Shown: positions 1 to 7,444, counted from the first letter of the stretch. The stretch is 9,942 nt of DNA from Kangiellaceae bacterium (GCA_030590405.1 JAUUYO010000127.1:1-9942); one strand, 5' to 3'. A program made the numbers and translations. Notes: generated from the sequence alone by a model not told the origin.

Positions 1-2191
1 CTGGCATTTGTATATCCATAAAAATCAAATCAAACTCGGTTTTTTTGCACAACTCAACTGATTGCATACCGCTACTGGCTAACTGAGTCTCGACAGAAAA
101 ATCAGCCAAAAAAGCATCGATCAATTTCAGATTGGCTTCGTTATCGTCAACACATAATATATCGGCTTTACCTGCTTCATTCGGTTTCGTTTTTTGTTGG
201 TTATTTTGTGCGATATTTTGTTCATCGATATTAAACCAGTGAATTAAAGCATCGTAAAAAGATTGTTTAGTAACCGGCTTAGATAAATAGCGGGTTAGAC
301 CTAAATCAGAAAATTGCTGTATGTTCTTTTCTTCTTTTGAATTTATTAGTACCGCCATAGGGGCATCGAGCTTGTTAGATATTTGTTTTAGCTCCAACAA
401 TTCTTTTTTATGATGCTCCTGAAGATTTCCACCAACCAGAATAAGATGGACGTCTTTTTTCTGCTTTTCATAAAGTTCTGCCGCCGCAATCAGCTCTGCC
501 AGACTATCGCAGCTTTCTACTAAGGTATCCCATCGAGCCAGTCGATATTTAGTTGCTAGCTGAGAGGTATTATTTGCATCATGAAATAACACACGCCTGC
601 CTGGAAAACCAAGACTGGGTTTTGCTACTGTTTTCAGGTCTTTTTCTAGTTCAAGAGTAAACCAGAAAGTTGAGCCAACATTTTCTTTACTTTCCAGGCC
701 AATTTTCCCTTTCATTGATTCTGCGAGTTTTTTAGAAATTACCAGACCGAGCCCGGTGCCGCCAAAGCGGCGGGTGGTTGTCGTATCAGCCTGTGTGAAT
801 GCCTGAAAGAGTACCTTTTGCTGCTTTTCGGTTAGCCCTACGCCAGTATCAGTGATGTTGATTCGTAATCGCGCGGTGTTGACCGTTTCTTCTTCTAACA
901 TCACCCTTATTTGTATGCTTCCTTGTTCGGTAAACTTAATGGCGTTGTTGCAAAGATTAGTCAGGATTTGGCCAATACGTCCAGAATCACCCAGAAGTAA
1001 TTCAGGTACGTCTCGATAAACAATACCGAGGATTTCGATGTTTTTTGCCTGCGCTGCGGGGGCTAATAAATTGAGGGTTTCATCGACGCAATCATTAATG
1101 CAGAATGGACGGTTCTCAATTTGCATTTTACCTGCTTCGATTTTTGAAAAATCTAAAATATTGTCAATGATTGAAAGTAACCCATTGGCAGATTTTTTAA
1201 TTGTGATCAGATAATCTTTTTGCTTTTTAGAGAGTTCTGAACGAAGCAGCAGATTAGTAAAACCGATCACACCATTCATTGGCGTTCGAATTTCATGACT
1301 CATATTGGCTAAAAATTCCGATTTGACTCGACTCGCTTCGATCGCTTCTTTCCGGGCAATATTGAGTTCCACGTTTTGCTCTTCTAGTGAGGTGGCAGTG
1401 GCATTAATGTCTGCAGTAGCTTGCTCAATAGCCATTTGCATTTCTTCTCGCGCTTCATAAAGTGAGTCGCTCATATCGTTAAAGCCATCAACCAGCGTTC
1501 TGAGTTCACCGGTGGTTTTAGCTTTGATTGCTACTTTTAGTTGACCTTCTTTGATCCGTTTTACCGCGTTAGCAAGTTGAATGATCGGAATGGTGATGCT
1601 TCGAGCCATATTTTGTGCCAGAATACTGCCAAGAATTAACCCAATCAATAAAATAACGAACGCTGTGGCTAGAGTTTGGTATTGTCGTAACTGGATATTT
1701 TTATTGGTAATAAGTACCGCAACATATCCAATAATAGGTAAGTCGGAATTCGTTTGTTGGCTAGCATGTTTGCTGATGGTTGGTTGGCTGACAATCGGCG
1801 CTCGGACAAGAAAGCCTTTCGTTATTTCATTAATACTGGTTTGCAGCAATAATTTACTTGAATTCAGGGATAGTTGAGAAACCAGTTCTTTGGTACCTGA
1901 ACTGGATAACAATAAATTATTTTTTGCAAAAATAGCGACCGCCAAAATGTCATCATCGCCATCTCTGGCAGAAGTCACCAGTCTCGACAATGTTTGAGAA
2001 TTGCGTGATAACAGGCTGTATTCAGAAGTTTGTGCCAGATAGTTGGCAATAGTCATGCCGCGATCTTGAACATTCACATTAAGATCTTGAACTCGCGCAG
2101 CGACAAAATATGCCCCCATCACTAATGCGACTAATCCGGTAGGGATGATGGCTAATAGAATAACGCGTGCTCTTATTCCCCAATCATTCAT
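1..2191 (-). CDS. barA: Hybrid sensor histidine kinase BarA (3' end beyond window)
   Basis: Inner-membrane tripartite kinase that, in the known BarA/UvrY (GacS/GacA) pathway, phosphorylates UvrY and so controls the Csr/Rsm small RNAs. Reading the minus strand from ATG 2191 gives 730 intact codons running off the window. Visible in order: membrane segment about residues 9-31, periplasmic region, second membrane segment about 174-196, HAMP, H-box SHEIRTPMNG with H299, N-box around N416, G2 box GGTGLGL 477-483, a degenerate receiver about 531-650 whose acceptor position reads LILVGGN without Asp, then a true receiver with D682/D683 and acceptor D726 in FMDIQMP. E. coli BarA has H302 and D718, so the layout matches closely; the HPt domain is expected beyond the edge. 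The start overlaps the end of the upstream SBP-like gene by 8 bases (ATGAATGA), implying translational coupling. Location beside rlmD/relA supports barA. Confidence 0.93.
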   Translation of the reverse strand, partial: MNDWGIRARVILLAIIPTGLVALVMGAYFVAARVQDLNVNVQDRGMTIANYLAQTSEYSLLSRNSQTLSRLVTSARDGDDDILAVAIFAKNNLLLSSSGTKELVSQLSLNSSKLLLQTSINEITKGFLVRAPIVSQPTISKHASQQTNSDLPIIGYVAVLITNKNIQLRQYQTLATAFVILLIGLILGSILAQNMARSITIPIIQLANAVKRIKEGQLKVAIKAKTTGELRTLVDGFNDMSDSLYEAREEMQMAIEQATADINATATSLEEQNVELNIARKEAIEASRVKSEFLANMSHEIRTPMNGVIGFTNLLLRSELSKKQKDYLITIKKSANGLLSIIDNILDFSKIEAGKMQIENRPFCINDCVDETLNLLAPAAQAKNIEILGIVYRDVPELLLGDSGRIGQILTNLCNNAIKFTEQGSIQIRVMLEEETVNTARLRINITDTGVGLTEKQQKVLFQAFTQADTTTTRRFGGTGLGLVISKKLAESMKGKIGLESKENVGSTFWFTLELEKDLKTVAKPSLGFPGRRVLFHDANNTSQLATKYRLARWDTLVESCDSLAELIAAAELYEKQKKDVHLILVGGNLQEHHKKELLELKQISNKLDAPMAVLINSKEEKNIQQFSDLGLTRYLSKPVTKQSFYDALIHWFNIDEQNIAQNNQQKTKPNEAGKADILCVDDNEANLKLIDAFLADFSVETQLASSGMQSVELCKKTEFDLIFMDIQMP

Positions 2192-3224
2192 AACTATTAT
2201 TTTCCGAATTACTGTTTTCCGATATGCTTTTTACTGTCGCTGATTTTTGCTCGGCTTGCTCTAAAGCATAAACGGCTTTGGCTAATTTTTTTTCATCTAA
2301 ATGGCCATAATCCAAATAGGCCGCAATTTGTGGGTTAATCAGTACCGCAAAGTGTTCGCTGTATTTTGCTTTTGATAGCTTTTTTCCGTCACACATTTCT
2401 TGTAACCCGGTTGCAGTGTCTTTTGCCAGCCTTTTAAGAGGCGTGTATATACTGGCCAGAGCCGCAGATTTAGAATCAGATGTTTTGCTTCCTATCATCG
2501 GGATATGTTTTTTATAACTGGTAATTAGCAGTGACTGAAGATCTTGCTGTGAATACTGTTGTTCTTCATTGAGAATAATCAGAAAACCATCATCTTCTGC
2601 CAATCTGGTGAAAGACTGTTGAGGTGATTCCTGGTGTTTTAATATATCGAAAGATAACTTGAGCGATTGCTGTTGGCTAATGGTCCGATATTCGTCCAGA
2701 AAATAGCGAGTTTTTCTGCCGAGTATTACCACGATATTTTTGTTGTCACTATTGATAGCTCGGCCAAGCAACAGCTGGCGTTTAAAGGATTGCTCCTGAT
2801 AGATGCCAGTCACGCGGCTACCTAACCGGAAATAACGATTGGTTAAATTATCCAGATTAGTTCGAGATACCAAGGTGGAAAATATTGGAGTCTTATTTCT
2901 TGTCGCGAGGATTTTTTCTAATGCTGGTTGGCCAATCGTCAGTGCGCAGTTGTTAGATCCTTCCAGTTGTTTTTTTAATTGAGCGATACTCAGCTCATTG
3001 ATATCAGCGGTTTTAATCTTACGGTCGGATATGTTGTGTTTCAGCTCGACCAACAAAGACGTCAGATAAGTCGAGTCAGAAGGCTTGAGTCCCGAGTGAA
3101 ATACGAATAAAGATTTATTTTTTTCAATCGCTAAAGTCGCTGTTGAGCAGCAAGCACCGACAAAAACACCAATAATCAGGCAAGTTAATTTATGGGGGAT
3201 GTAAATTTTTTTCAGTGTCTTCAA
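2184..3224 (-). CDS. Exported ABC-type substrate-binding-like protein coupled to barA
   Basis: A 346-residue secreted protein resembling the uncharacterised ABC substrate-binding family (TrpX-like, Pfam ABC_sub_bind). The N-terminus has KK followed by a hydrophobic stretch. VGAC with C25 could be a lipobox; alternatively signal peptidase I could cut after TLA at residue 32. The body has the two-lobed SBP pattern: a lobe-1 end like TIGQPALEKI...TPIFSTLV (about 96-120), the VTGIYQEQSFKRQL segment (about 139-152), a hinge-like NIVVILGRKT, and PMIGSKTSD near 243-251. The C-terminus is a Ser/Asn/Glu-rich tail. The start codon is TTG; an in-frame TAA lies 12 bases upstream, so no earlier start exists, and no Shine-Dalgarno precedes the TTG. 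No permease or ATPase gene is adjacent. The overlap with barA suggests a role as a periplasmic ligand sensor or accessory for BarA rather than in uptake; that role is inference. Confidence 0.8.
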   Translation of the reverse strand: MKTLKKIYIPHKLTCLIIGVFVGACCSTATLAIEKNKSLFVFHSGLKPSDSTYLTSLLVELKHNISDRKIKTADINELSIAQLKKQLEGSNNCALTIGQPALEKILATRNKTPIFSTLVSRTNLDNLTNRYFRLGSRVTGIYQEQSFKRQLLLGRAINSDNKNIVVILGRKTRYFLDEYRTISQQQSLKLSFDILKHQESPQQSFTRLAEDDGFLIILNEEQQYSQQDLQSLLITSYKKHIPMIGSKTSDSKSAALASIYTPLKRLAKDTATGLQEMCDGKKLSKAKYSEHFAVLINPQIAAYLDYGHLDEKKLAKAVYALEQAEQKSATVKSISENSNSENNSYE

Positions 3225-3283
3225 TGAACAGGTTGGTTAGCTGTGATGACAGTCTCATTTATCTTTATAGTGATGTTTTTCAT
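3221..3283 (-). CDS. Possible 20-codon leader peptide ahead of the SBP-like gene
   Basis: On the minus strand, ATG 3283 follows a strong Shine-Dalgarno AAGGAGT (3287-3293) with a short spacer. It opens a 20-codon frame, MKNITIKINETVITANQPVH, whose TGA stop (3221-3223) overlaps the TTG start of the SBP-like gene. This is the only good ribosome-binding site near that gene, so the ribosome may load here and re-initiate at the TTG. The peptide has no recognisable family and no attenuator-like codon run. Alternatives: a chance ORF, or the true N-terminus of the SBP gene separated by a one-base frameshift. I prefer the coupled leader because the signal peptide begins naturally at the TTG. Confidence 0.35.
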   Translation of the reverse strand: MKNITIKINETVITANQPVH

Positions 3284-3318
3284 GTGACTCCTTGTGGGGA
3301 CTTATAACGGCTAGTCAG

Positions 3319-3347
3319 AGTATATAGCATAATTCCTGGCTTGAGAA
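3319..3347 (-). promoter_or_regulatory. Candidate sigma-70 promoter for the leader-SBP-barA operon
   Basis: Read on the minus strand: -35 TTCTCA (3342-3347, 4/6 to consensus), a 17-base spacer, and -10 TATACT (3319-3324, 5/6). Transcription would start near 3312, about 30 bases before the leader ATG at 3283. Position and spacing are right, but this is a by-eye match in AT-rich DNA. Confidence 0.4.
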
Positions 3348-3500
3348 TAACAGCCTGTGCAATCCAAAATAGGCATTGACTATAAAGTTCAAGGCCTTCT
3401 GTGATGCCAAACAAGCTAATAGTTATATTAATTTAAGGATAAATGACAACTATCAGTGTAAAATTGCGCCTTGTTTTCCATATGTAGTAAATAAATTTTA

Positions 3501-3523
3501 AGAGCAAATCTGGACGTTGCTCT
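3501..3523 (+). promoter_or_regulatory. Hairpin with GGA loop in the presumed rlmD 5' leader
   Basis: Perfect 7-bp inverted repeat AGAGCAA (3501-3507) / TTGCTCT (3517-3523) with the 9-base loop ATCTGGACG, ending 27 bases before the rlmD ATG. A GGA exposed in a hairpin loop is the hallmark of CsrA/RsmA binding sites, and BarA, encoded next door, controls that pathway. No T-run follows, so it is not an intrinsic terminator. The CsrA link is inference; it may be an incidental stem. Confidence 0.3.
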
Positions 3524-3550
3524 GTTAGTTAATTTAAAAGTAGAGTTTAA

Positions 3551-4894
3551 ATGGCCAAGAGAAGAAGAAGTCGTAGAGGTAAACCACTCCCCACTGAACC
3601 AGTTGAAATCATTATTGACTCTCTGTCACATGAAGGCCGGGGCGTCGGAAAAATAGATGGTAAAACCGTGTTTGTCGATCGCGCATTACCCGGTGAAACA
3701 GTACAAATGCAGTATACCTTTCAGCGAGGTAAGTTTGATGAAGGCAGAAGCATCAGTGTTGAAAATCTTAATGAGCAGCGGGTGGAACCGCCTTGTGAGC
3801 ATTTTGCTGTTTGTGGTGGCTGTAGTATGCAGCATTTATCAACGGACGCTCAAATTACTCATAAGCAGTCTATTTTAGCGGAACAATTAGAGCATTTTGC
3901 CAATACCACGCCCAAAGAGTGGCTTGCTCCATTGCAGGCTGATTTACTGGGATATCGCCGCAAAGCTCGTTTAGGTGTTCGTTATGTGATTAAAAAAGAG
4001 CGAACTCTGATCGGTTTTAGAGAAAAATATTCTAATTATTTAGCGGATATTGAAAAATGCCCGGTTTTAGTTGAGCAAGTCAGTGAATTATTTACGCCCA
4101 TGAGCCAATTGATTGATGGGCTGGATAGTCGGCTATTTATCCCACAAATAGAAGTTGCCTGCGGTGATGATAAAATTGCTTTGCTTATCAGACACTTACA
4201 GCCTCTTTCTGAAAAAGATCATGCAGCCTGGGTAGAGTTTGCAAAACAACATGAGGTGATTGTTTTTCTGCAACCCAAAGGTCCTAAAACGGTACACAGG
4301 ATCTGGCCGGTAGACGATAAAGATGCCCAGCTTAATTATCGTCTAAAAGAATATAATTTGGAAATGCTGATGGAACCACTGGATTTTACCCAGGTTAATG
4401 CCAGTATCAATAATCTAATGATCCCTTTGGCCATCGATTTATTAGACGTTCAACCAGAGGATAATATACTGGATTTATTTTGTGGACTCGGTAATTTTAC
4501 TTTACCGCTGGCAACCAGGGCCAAAAAAGTTGTCGGCGTTGAAGGCGTTCAGGAAATGGTTGACCGAACAAGCCAAAATGCCGCACATAATAAATTAGAG
4601 AACGTTGAATTTTATCAAGCCGATCTAGCTGCTGATTTGAGTGATAAAGACTGGGTGAAATGCCAGTACAATAAAGTATTAATTGATCCGGCTAGAAGTG
4701 GGGCGTTAGAAGTGATTGCCAATATCGTCAAAATTAATCCTGAAAAAATTGTTTATGTTTCCTGCAATCCTGCAACCCTGGCACGGGATACTGGTGAACT
4801 GGTTAAGGCCGGTTATAAGTTGATCAAAGCCGGAGTGATGGATATGTTTCCGCACACGACTCATGTTGAATCAATTGCATTGTTTGAGAGGTAG
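3551..4894 (+). CDS. rlmD: 23S rRNA (uracil-1939-C5) methyltransferase RlmD
   Basis: SAM-dependent, iron-sulfur-containing RNA methyltransferase that makes m5U1939 in 23S rRNA (formerly RumA). The protein is 447 residues against 433 in E. coli. A basic N-terminal tail (KRRRSRRGK) leads into a TRAM domain at about 15-75 (SHEGRGVGKIDGKTVFV). The 4Fe-4S ligands are visible as C82, C88, C91 (C-x5-C-x2-C) and C170. The Rossmann part carries the SAM motif DLFCGLGNF (308-316), FTQVN at 279-283, DPARSGA (379-385) and the catalytic nucleophile C405 in YVSCNPATLARD. The presence of the iron-sulfur cysteines and the neighbours barA and relA favour RlmD over RlmC or TrmA. The TAG stop at 4892-4894 lies inside the left arm of a palindromic repeat. 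It probably starts a plus-strand run with relA and mazG, though the gaps may carry further promoters. Confidence 0.96.
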   Translation: MAKRRRSRRGKPLPTEPVEIIIDSLSHEGRGVGKIDGKTVFVDRALPGETVQMQYTFQRGKFDEGRSISVENLNEQRVEPPCEHFAVCGGCSMQHLSTDAQITHKQSILAEQLEHFANTTPKEWLAPLQADLLGYRRKARLGVRYVIKKERTLIGFREKYSNYLADIEKCPVLVEQVSELFTPMSQLIDGLDSRLFIPQIEVACGDDKIALLIRHLQPLSEKDHAAWVEFAKQHEVIVFLQPKGPKTVHRIWPVDDKDAQLNYRLKEYNLEMLMEPLDFTQVNASINNLMIPLAIDLLDVQPEDNILDLFCGLGNFTLPLATRAKKVVGVEGVQEMVDRTSQNAAHNKLENVEFYQADLAADLSDKDWVKCQYNKVLIDPARSGALEVIANIVKINPEKIVYVSCNPATLARDTGELVKAGYKLIKAGVMDMFPHTTHVESIALFER

Positions 4895-4958
4895 GATGGG
4901 TGCCCCCCCATCAAAAATTTAATGGTACGAGAAGTTGATGGATTGGCACTCATCCTAC
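4891..4958. repeat. 24-nt-arm imperfect palindrome overlapping the rlmD stop codon
   Basis: Left arm 4891-4914 begins GTAGGATGGGTGCC and ends CCATCAA. Right arm 4935-4958 is its reverse complement at 20 of 24 positions, with differences at one base and in a three-base block. The loop is 20 bases (4915-4934). The first arm supplies the TAG stop of rlmD, and a run of seven C lies at 4903-4909. GTAGGATGGGT...CCCATC-like palindromes are familiar dispersed intergenic elements, so this is probably a REP/MITE-type copy. In RNA it would form a long stem that could protect the rlmD 3' end. No T-tract follows directly, so I do not call it an intrinsic terminator. Confidence 0.75.
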
Positions 4959-5013
4959 GGTTCACCATTGTTATTTTCTCGTAACGGGTAATTTAAAACT
5001 TAGAATTTTAAAA

Positions 5014-7239
5014 ATGGTACAAGTAAAAAAAATATCCCCACCCAGTGATCTGCAAGACGACTCAACCATTGCCTGGTTTGAGCAGCTCGTCTATGATCCT
5101 GGCCAATTTGATCGAGATTTGTTTGTTCGTACTCGTCAACTAATCATCAGTAAGCAGCCACACGAGTCTGATTTTGCAACCGGATTTTCAGCGGAACTTT
5201 ATACTCAATCGATCGAAATCGCAATTATCTTAAGTGAGCTACGAGTGGACAGTGCGACTCTGGTTGCTGCGATTGTCTATTCCTTTGTGGAGTCGTTACA
5301 AATTGGCCTGGATGAAATCAGTCAACATTGCTCAACACTGGTGATGCAAAAGGTCAAAGGGGTAATGTTAATGGACGCGGTGCGAGGGTTGCAGACCCAT
5401 CAATCAGTTGGTAATGACTCCGTTCAAATCGAAAATTTACGCAAAATGCTACTGGTCATGGTTGATGATGTGACCGTGGTATTAATTAAGTTGGCTGAGC
5501 GTTTGTATGCGCTCCGCATTGCAAAAGATCAACCGGATGAACAGCGAATTATTATCGCTCAAGAAGTCAACGATGTATATGCGCCACTGGCGAATCGGTT
5601 AGGTATTGGTCATATTAAATGGGAAATGGAAGATCTGGCTTTTCGATACTTAAATCGAGATGCCTACATTAATATTGCCAAACACTTAGCTGAAAAAAGA
5701 GTGGCCAGAGAAGTCTACGTTGAAAGCGTTCTTAAAGCGATCAACAGCGCATTATTAGATTTGAATATCAATGCGGAATTAATGGGCAGAGCCAAACATA
5801 TTTTCAGTATCTGGAAAAAGATGCAGCGAAAACAAGTGGGTTTTGAAGATATTTATGACGTCCGAGCGGTACGAGTGCTAGTGCCAAAAGTGCAAGACTG
5901 TTACTCAGTACTTGGGGTGGTACATGGTTTATGGAAACATATCCCTAAAGAGTTTGACGATTATGTGGCGACGCCAAAAGAGAATGGTTATCGCTCATTG
6001 CATACCGCTGTGATTGGTCCTGGTGGCAAAACTCTGGAAATACAAATTCGTACTCACGAAATGCATCAAGAGTCAGAGCTTGGTGTTGCGGCGCATTGGA
6101 AATATAAAGAAGGGCCGGGCGCTACCGCTGGTGGTTATGAAGCCAAAATATCCTGGCTGCGACAACTTCTGGAATGGCAAGATGAAGTGGTTGACAGTAA
6201 TCAGTTAGCCGAAGAATTTAAAAGCCAGGTTTTTGAAGAGCGTATTTATGTGTTTACTCCGCAAGGAAAACTTATCGATTTACCTTTTGGCTCTACTGCG
6301 CTAGATTTTGCTTACCGAGTGCATACCGATGTTGGTCACCGCTGTCGTGGCGCGAAATCCAATGGGCGAATTATTACTTTGACTCAACCGTTAGAAACTG
6401 GTCAACGGATTGAAATACTCACCAGCAAAACCGGTGGGCCGAGTCGCGATTGGCTCAGTGAACAACGAGGATACATCAAATCATCACGGGCAAGACATAA
6501 AGTTCAACAGTGGTTTAAATTACAAGATAAAGGTAAAAATTCAGTGGCAGGTAAACTCTTGTTAGAAAAAGAGTTGAAAAAGAATGCTTTTGAATTTTCT
6601 GATTTCAATGCATTAGCCAGTCACTTTAATTACAACAGCCGTGATGAACTTTTTGCCGGTATTGGTGCAGGTGATAAAGGCCTGCATCAGGTGATGAATG
6701 CGATTAGGGCCTTGCAACCCTTAGTGGAGCCGGTGACTCGAGAAACCGTTGTAAAACGACAGCCAAAAATTGAGAAGCGAAGTAAGTCGAGTGATGTATT
6801 AGTAGAAGGGGTGGGCAACTTGTTAACTCGAATTGCGGGTTGTTGTAAACCCGTTCCGGGTGATGAGATTTCTGGATACGTGACGTTGAACCGTGGCATT
6901 ATGATCCATCGCAGTGATTGTCGCTACTTATTAGCGAGTAAAGAAAAATCACCAGAAAGAATTCTTGAAGTGAGTTGGACTCATCAAGTCAATAAGCGTT
7001 ATTTAATTGATCTGGTGATTAAAGCTTATGATCGAAAAGGATTATTAAGTGATGTGACTTTGTTGATGGCCAATGAAAAAATCAGTGTCACCCGATTAAA
7101 TACCATGGTCAATCAAAAGCGACTGGATCTTAAGATTGACATTCAGATTGAAGTGGCTAATTTGTCCAGTGTGTCGAGAGTAATCAACCTGGTCGAGCAG
7201 TTGCCGAATGTCATTAGCGTTAATCGCATGAGTATTTAG
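5014..7239 (+). CDS. relA: GTP pyrophosphokinase (ppGpp synthetase I) RelA
   Basis: Ribosome-bound enzyme that transfers pyrophosphate from ATP to GTP/GDP when uncharged tRNA enters the A site, triggering the stringent response. The protein is 741 residues against 744 in E. coli. The N-terminal hydrolase-like domain (about 30-190) lacks the HD catalytic pair (VAAIVYSFVESLQ where bifunctional enzymes keep HDVLEDT), so it should not degrade ppGpp. The synthetase domain (about 240-365) has YDVRAVRVLV, the EFDD signature at 313-316 typical of synthetase-only RelA, NGYRSLHT and GVAAHWKYKEG. A TGS domain lies at about 408-470, then a helical part, the zinc-finger region with C610/C611, H632 and C636, and a C-terminal ACT/RRM domain at about 664-741. 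The ATG has no clear Shine-Dalgarno. It lies between rlmD and mazG, as in E. coli. The separate hydrolase SpoT is expected elsewhere in the genome. Confidence 0.97.
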   Translation: MVQVKKISPPSDLQDDSTIAWFEQLVYDPGQFDRDLFVRTRQLIISKQPHESDFATGFSAELYTQSIEIAIILSELRVDSATLVAAIVYSFVESLQIGLDEISQHCSTLVMQKVKGVMLMDAVRGLQTHQSVGNDSVQIENLRKMLLVMVDDVTVVLIKLAERLYALRIAKDQPDEQRIIIAQEVNDVYAPLANRLGIGHIKWEMEDLAFRYLNRDAYINIAKHLAEKRVAREVYVESVLKAINSALLDLNINAELMGRAKHIFSIWKKMQRKQVGFEDIYDVRAVRVLVPKVQDCYSVLGVVHGLWKHIPKEFDDYVATPKENGYRSLHTAVIGPGGKTLEIQIRTHEMHQESELGVAAHWKYKEGPGATAGGYEAKISWLRQLLEWQDEVVDSNQLAEEFKSQVFEERIYVFTPQGKLIDLPFGSTALDFAYRVHTDVGHRCRGAKSNGRIITLTQPLETGQRIEILTSKTGGPSRDWLSEQRGYIKSSRARHKVQQWFKLQDKGKNSVAGKLLLEKELKKNAFEFSDFNALASHFNYNSRDELFAGIGAGDKGLHQVMNAIRALQPLVEPVTRETVVKRQPKIEKRSKSSDVLVEGVGNLLTRIAGCCKPVPGDEISGYVTLNRGIMIHRSDCRYLLASKEKSPERILEVSWTHQVNKRYLIDLVIKAYDRKGLLSDVTLLMANEKISVTRLNTMVNQKRLDLKIDIQIEVANLSSVSRVINLVEQLPNVISVNRMSI

Positions 7240-7270
7240 TGAAATAAGACAGAATCATACTTTAAAAATT

Positions 7271-7375
7271 TGTCATTGCGAGCGAAGCGTGGCAATCTCC
7301 CTAAGTTATGTACAAAGGTTCAAATAATGTTCAAAATCTATGGAGATTGCCGCGTCGTTCTTCCTCGCAATGACA
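7271..7375. repeat. Dispersed palindromic repeat (TGTCATTGCGAG family) between relA and mazG
   Basis: Left arm 7271-7300 starts TGTCATTGCGAGCGAAGCG and ends GGCAATCTCC. Right arm 7342-7375 is its inverse: the outer 12 bases and the inner 10 pair exactly, while the middle is 8 versus 12 bases and does not align. The loop is 41 bases. This TGTCATTGCGAG...GGCAATCTCC palindrome is a sequence I recognise as a very widespread intergenic element found in unrelated bacteria, probably a non-autonomous MITE-like repeat; the family assignment is from memory. The right arm is followed by GGTTATTTTTAG, so the long hairpin might also weaken read-through from relA into mazG. Confidence 0.85.
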
Positions 7376-7434
7376 GGTTATTTTTAGATCCTAATGCGGA
7401 AGTATGATCTTGCCCTAAGGAAAAACATTGGAAT

Positions 7435-7438
7435 AGGA
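7435..7438 (+). promoter_or_regulatory. Shine-Dalgarno that favours the TTG start of mazG
   Basis: AGGA at 7435-7438 lies 6 bases before TTG 7445. The upstream ATG at 7394 has no Shine-Dalgarno-like sequence and begins only 18 bases after the palindromic repeat. Confidence 0.5.
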
Positions 7439-7444
7439 AAGCAT

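Larger units (their letters stand above)
3225..3550. other. Divergent intergenic region between the SBP-barA operon and rlmD
   Basis: These 326 bases separate two divergent genes and should hold promoters for both. Leftward, they contain the candidate promoter and leader peptide listed separately. Rightward, a weak candidate for rlmD is TTGACT (3376-3381), an 18-base spacer and TGTGAT (3400-3405). A mini-ORF of 14 codons at 3443-3487 (ATG after AAGGA) lies in the rlmD frame but ends at TAG. A 7-bp hairpin with a GGA loop lies at 3501-3523. The rlmD ATG has only a weak ribosome-binding site (TAGAG at 3541-3545). No tRNA or longer coding frame was found. Confidence 0.6.

Noticed and set aside
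531..660. Missing receiver aspartate in the first receiver-like domain of BarA, as a sign of a broken gene
   Set aside because: E. coli BarA also has a degenerate region before its true receiver, so this is normal for the family. The frame is open throughout.
1581..1877. 98-codon plus-strand frame within barA
   Set aside because: It is antisense to the periplasmic, TM2 and HAMP-coding part of barA, has no family pattern, and the barA frame is intact and clearly coding.
3221..3283. Frameshift breaking the SBP-like gene
   Set aside because: The signal peptide begins properly at the TTG, and joining the upstream frame would put about 20 polar residues before it. A leader with coupled start fits better, though not proven.
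4944..4960. Possible sigma-54 promoter (TTGGCAC) before relA, suggested by the known sigma-54 control of E. coli relA
   Set aside because: The -24-like GG is present, but no GC-type -12 element occurs at the required distance, and the bases belong to the repeat arm.
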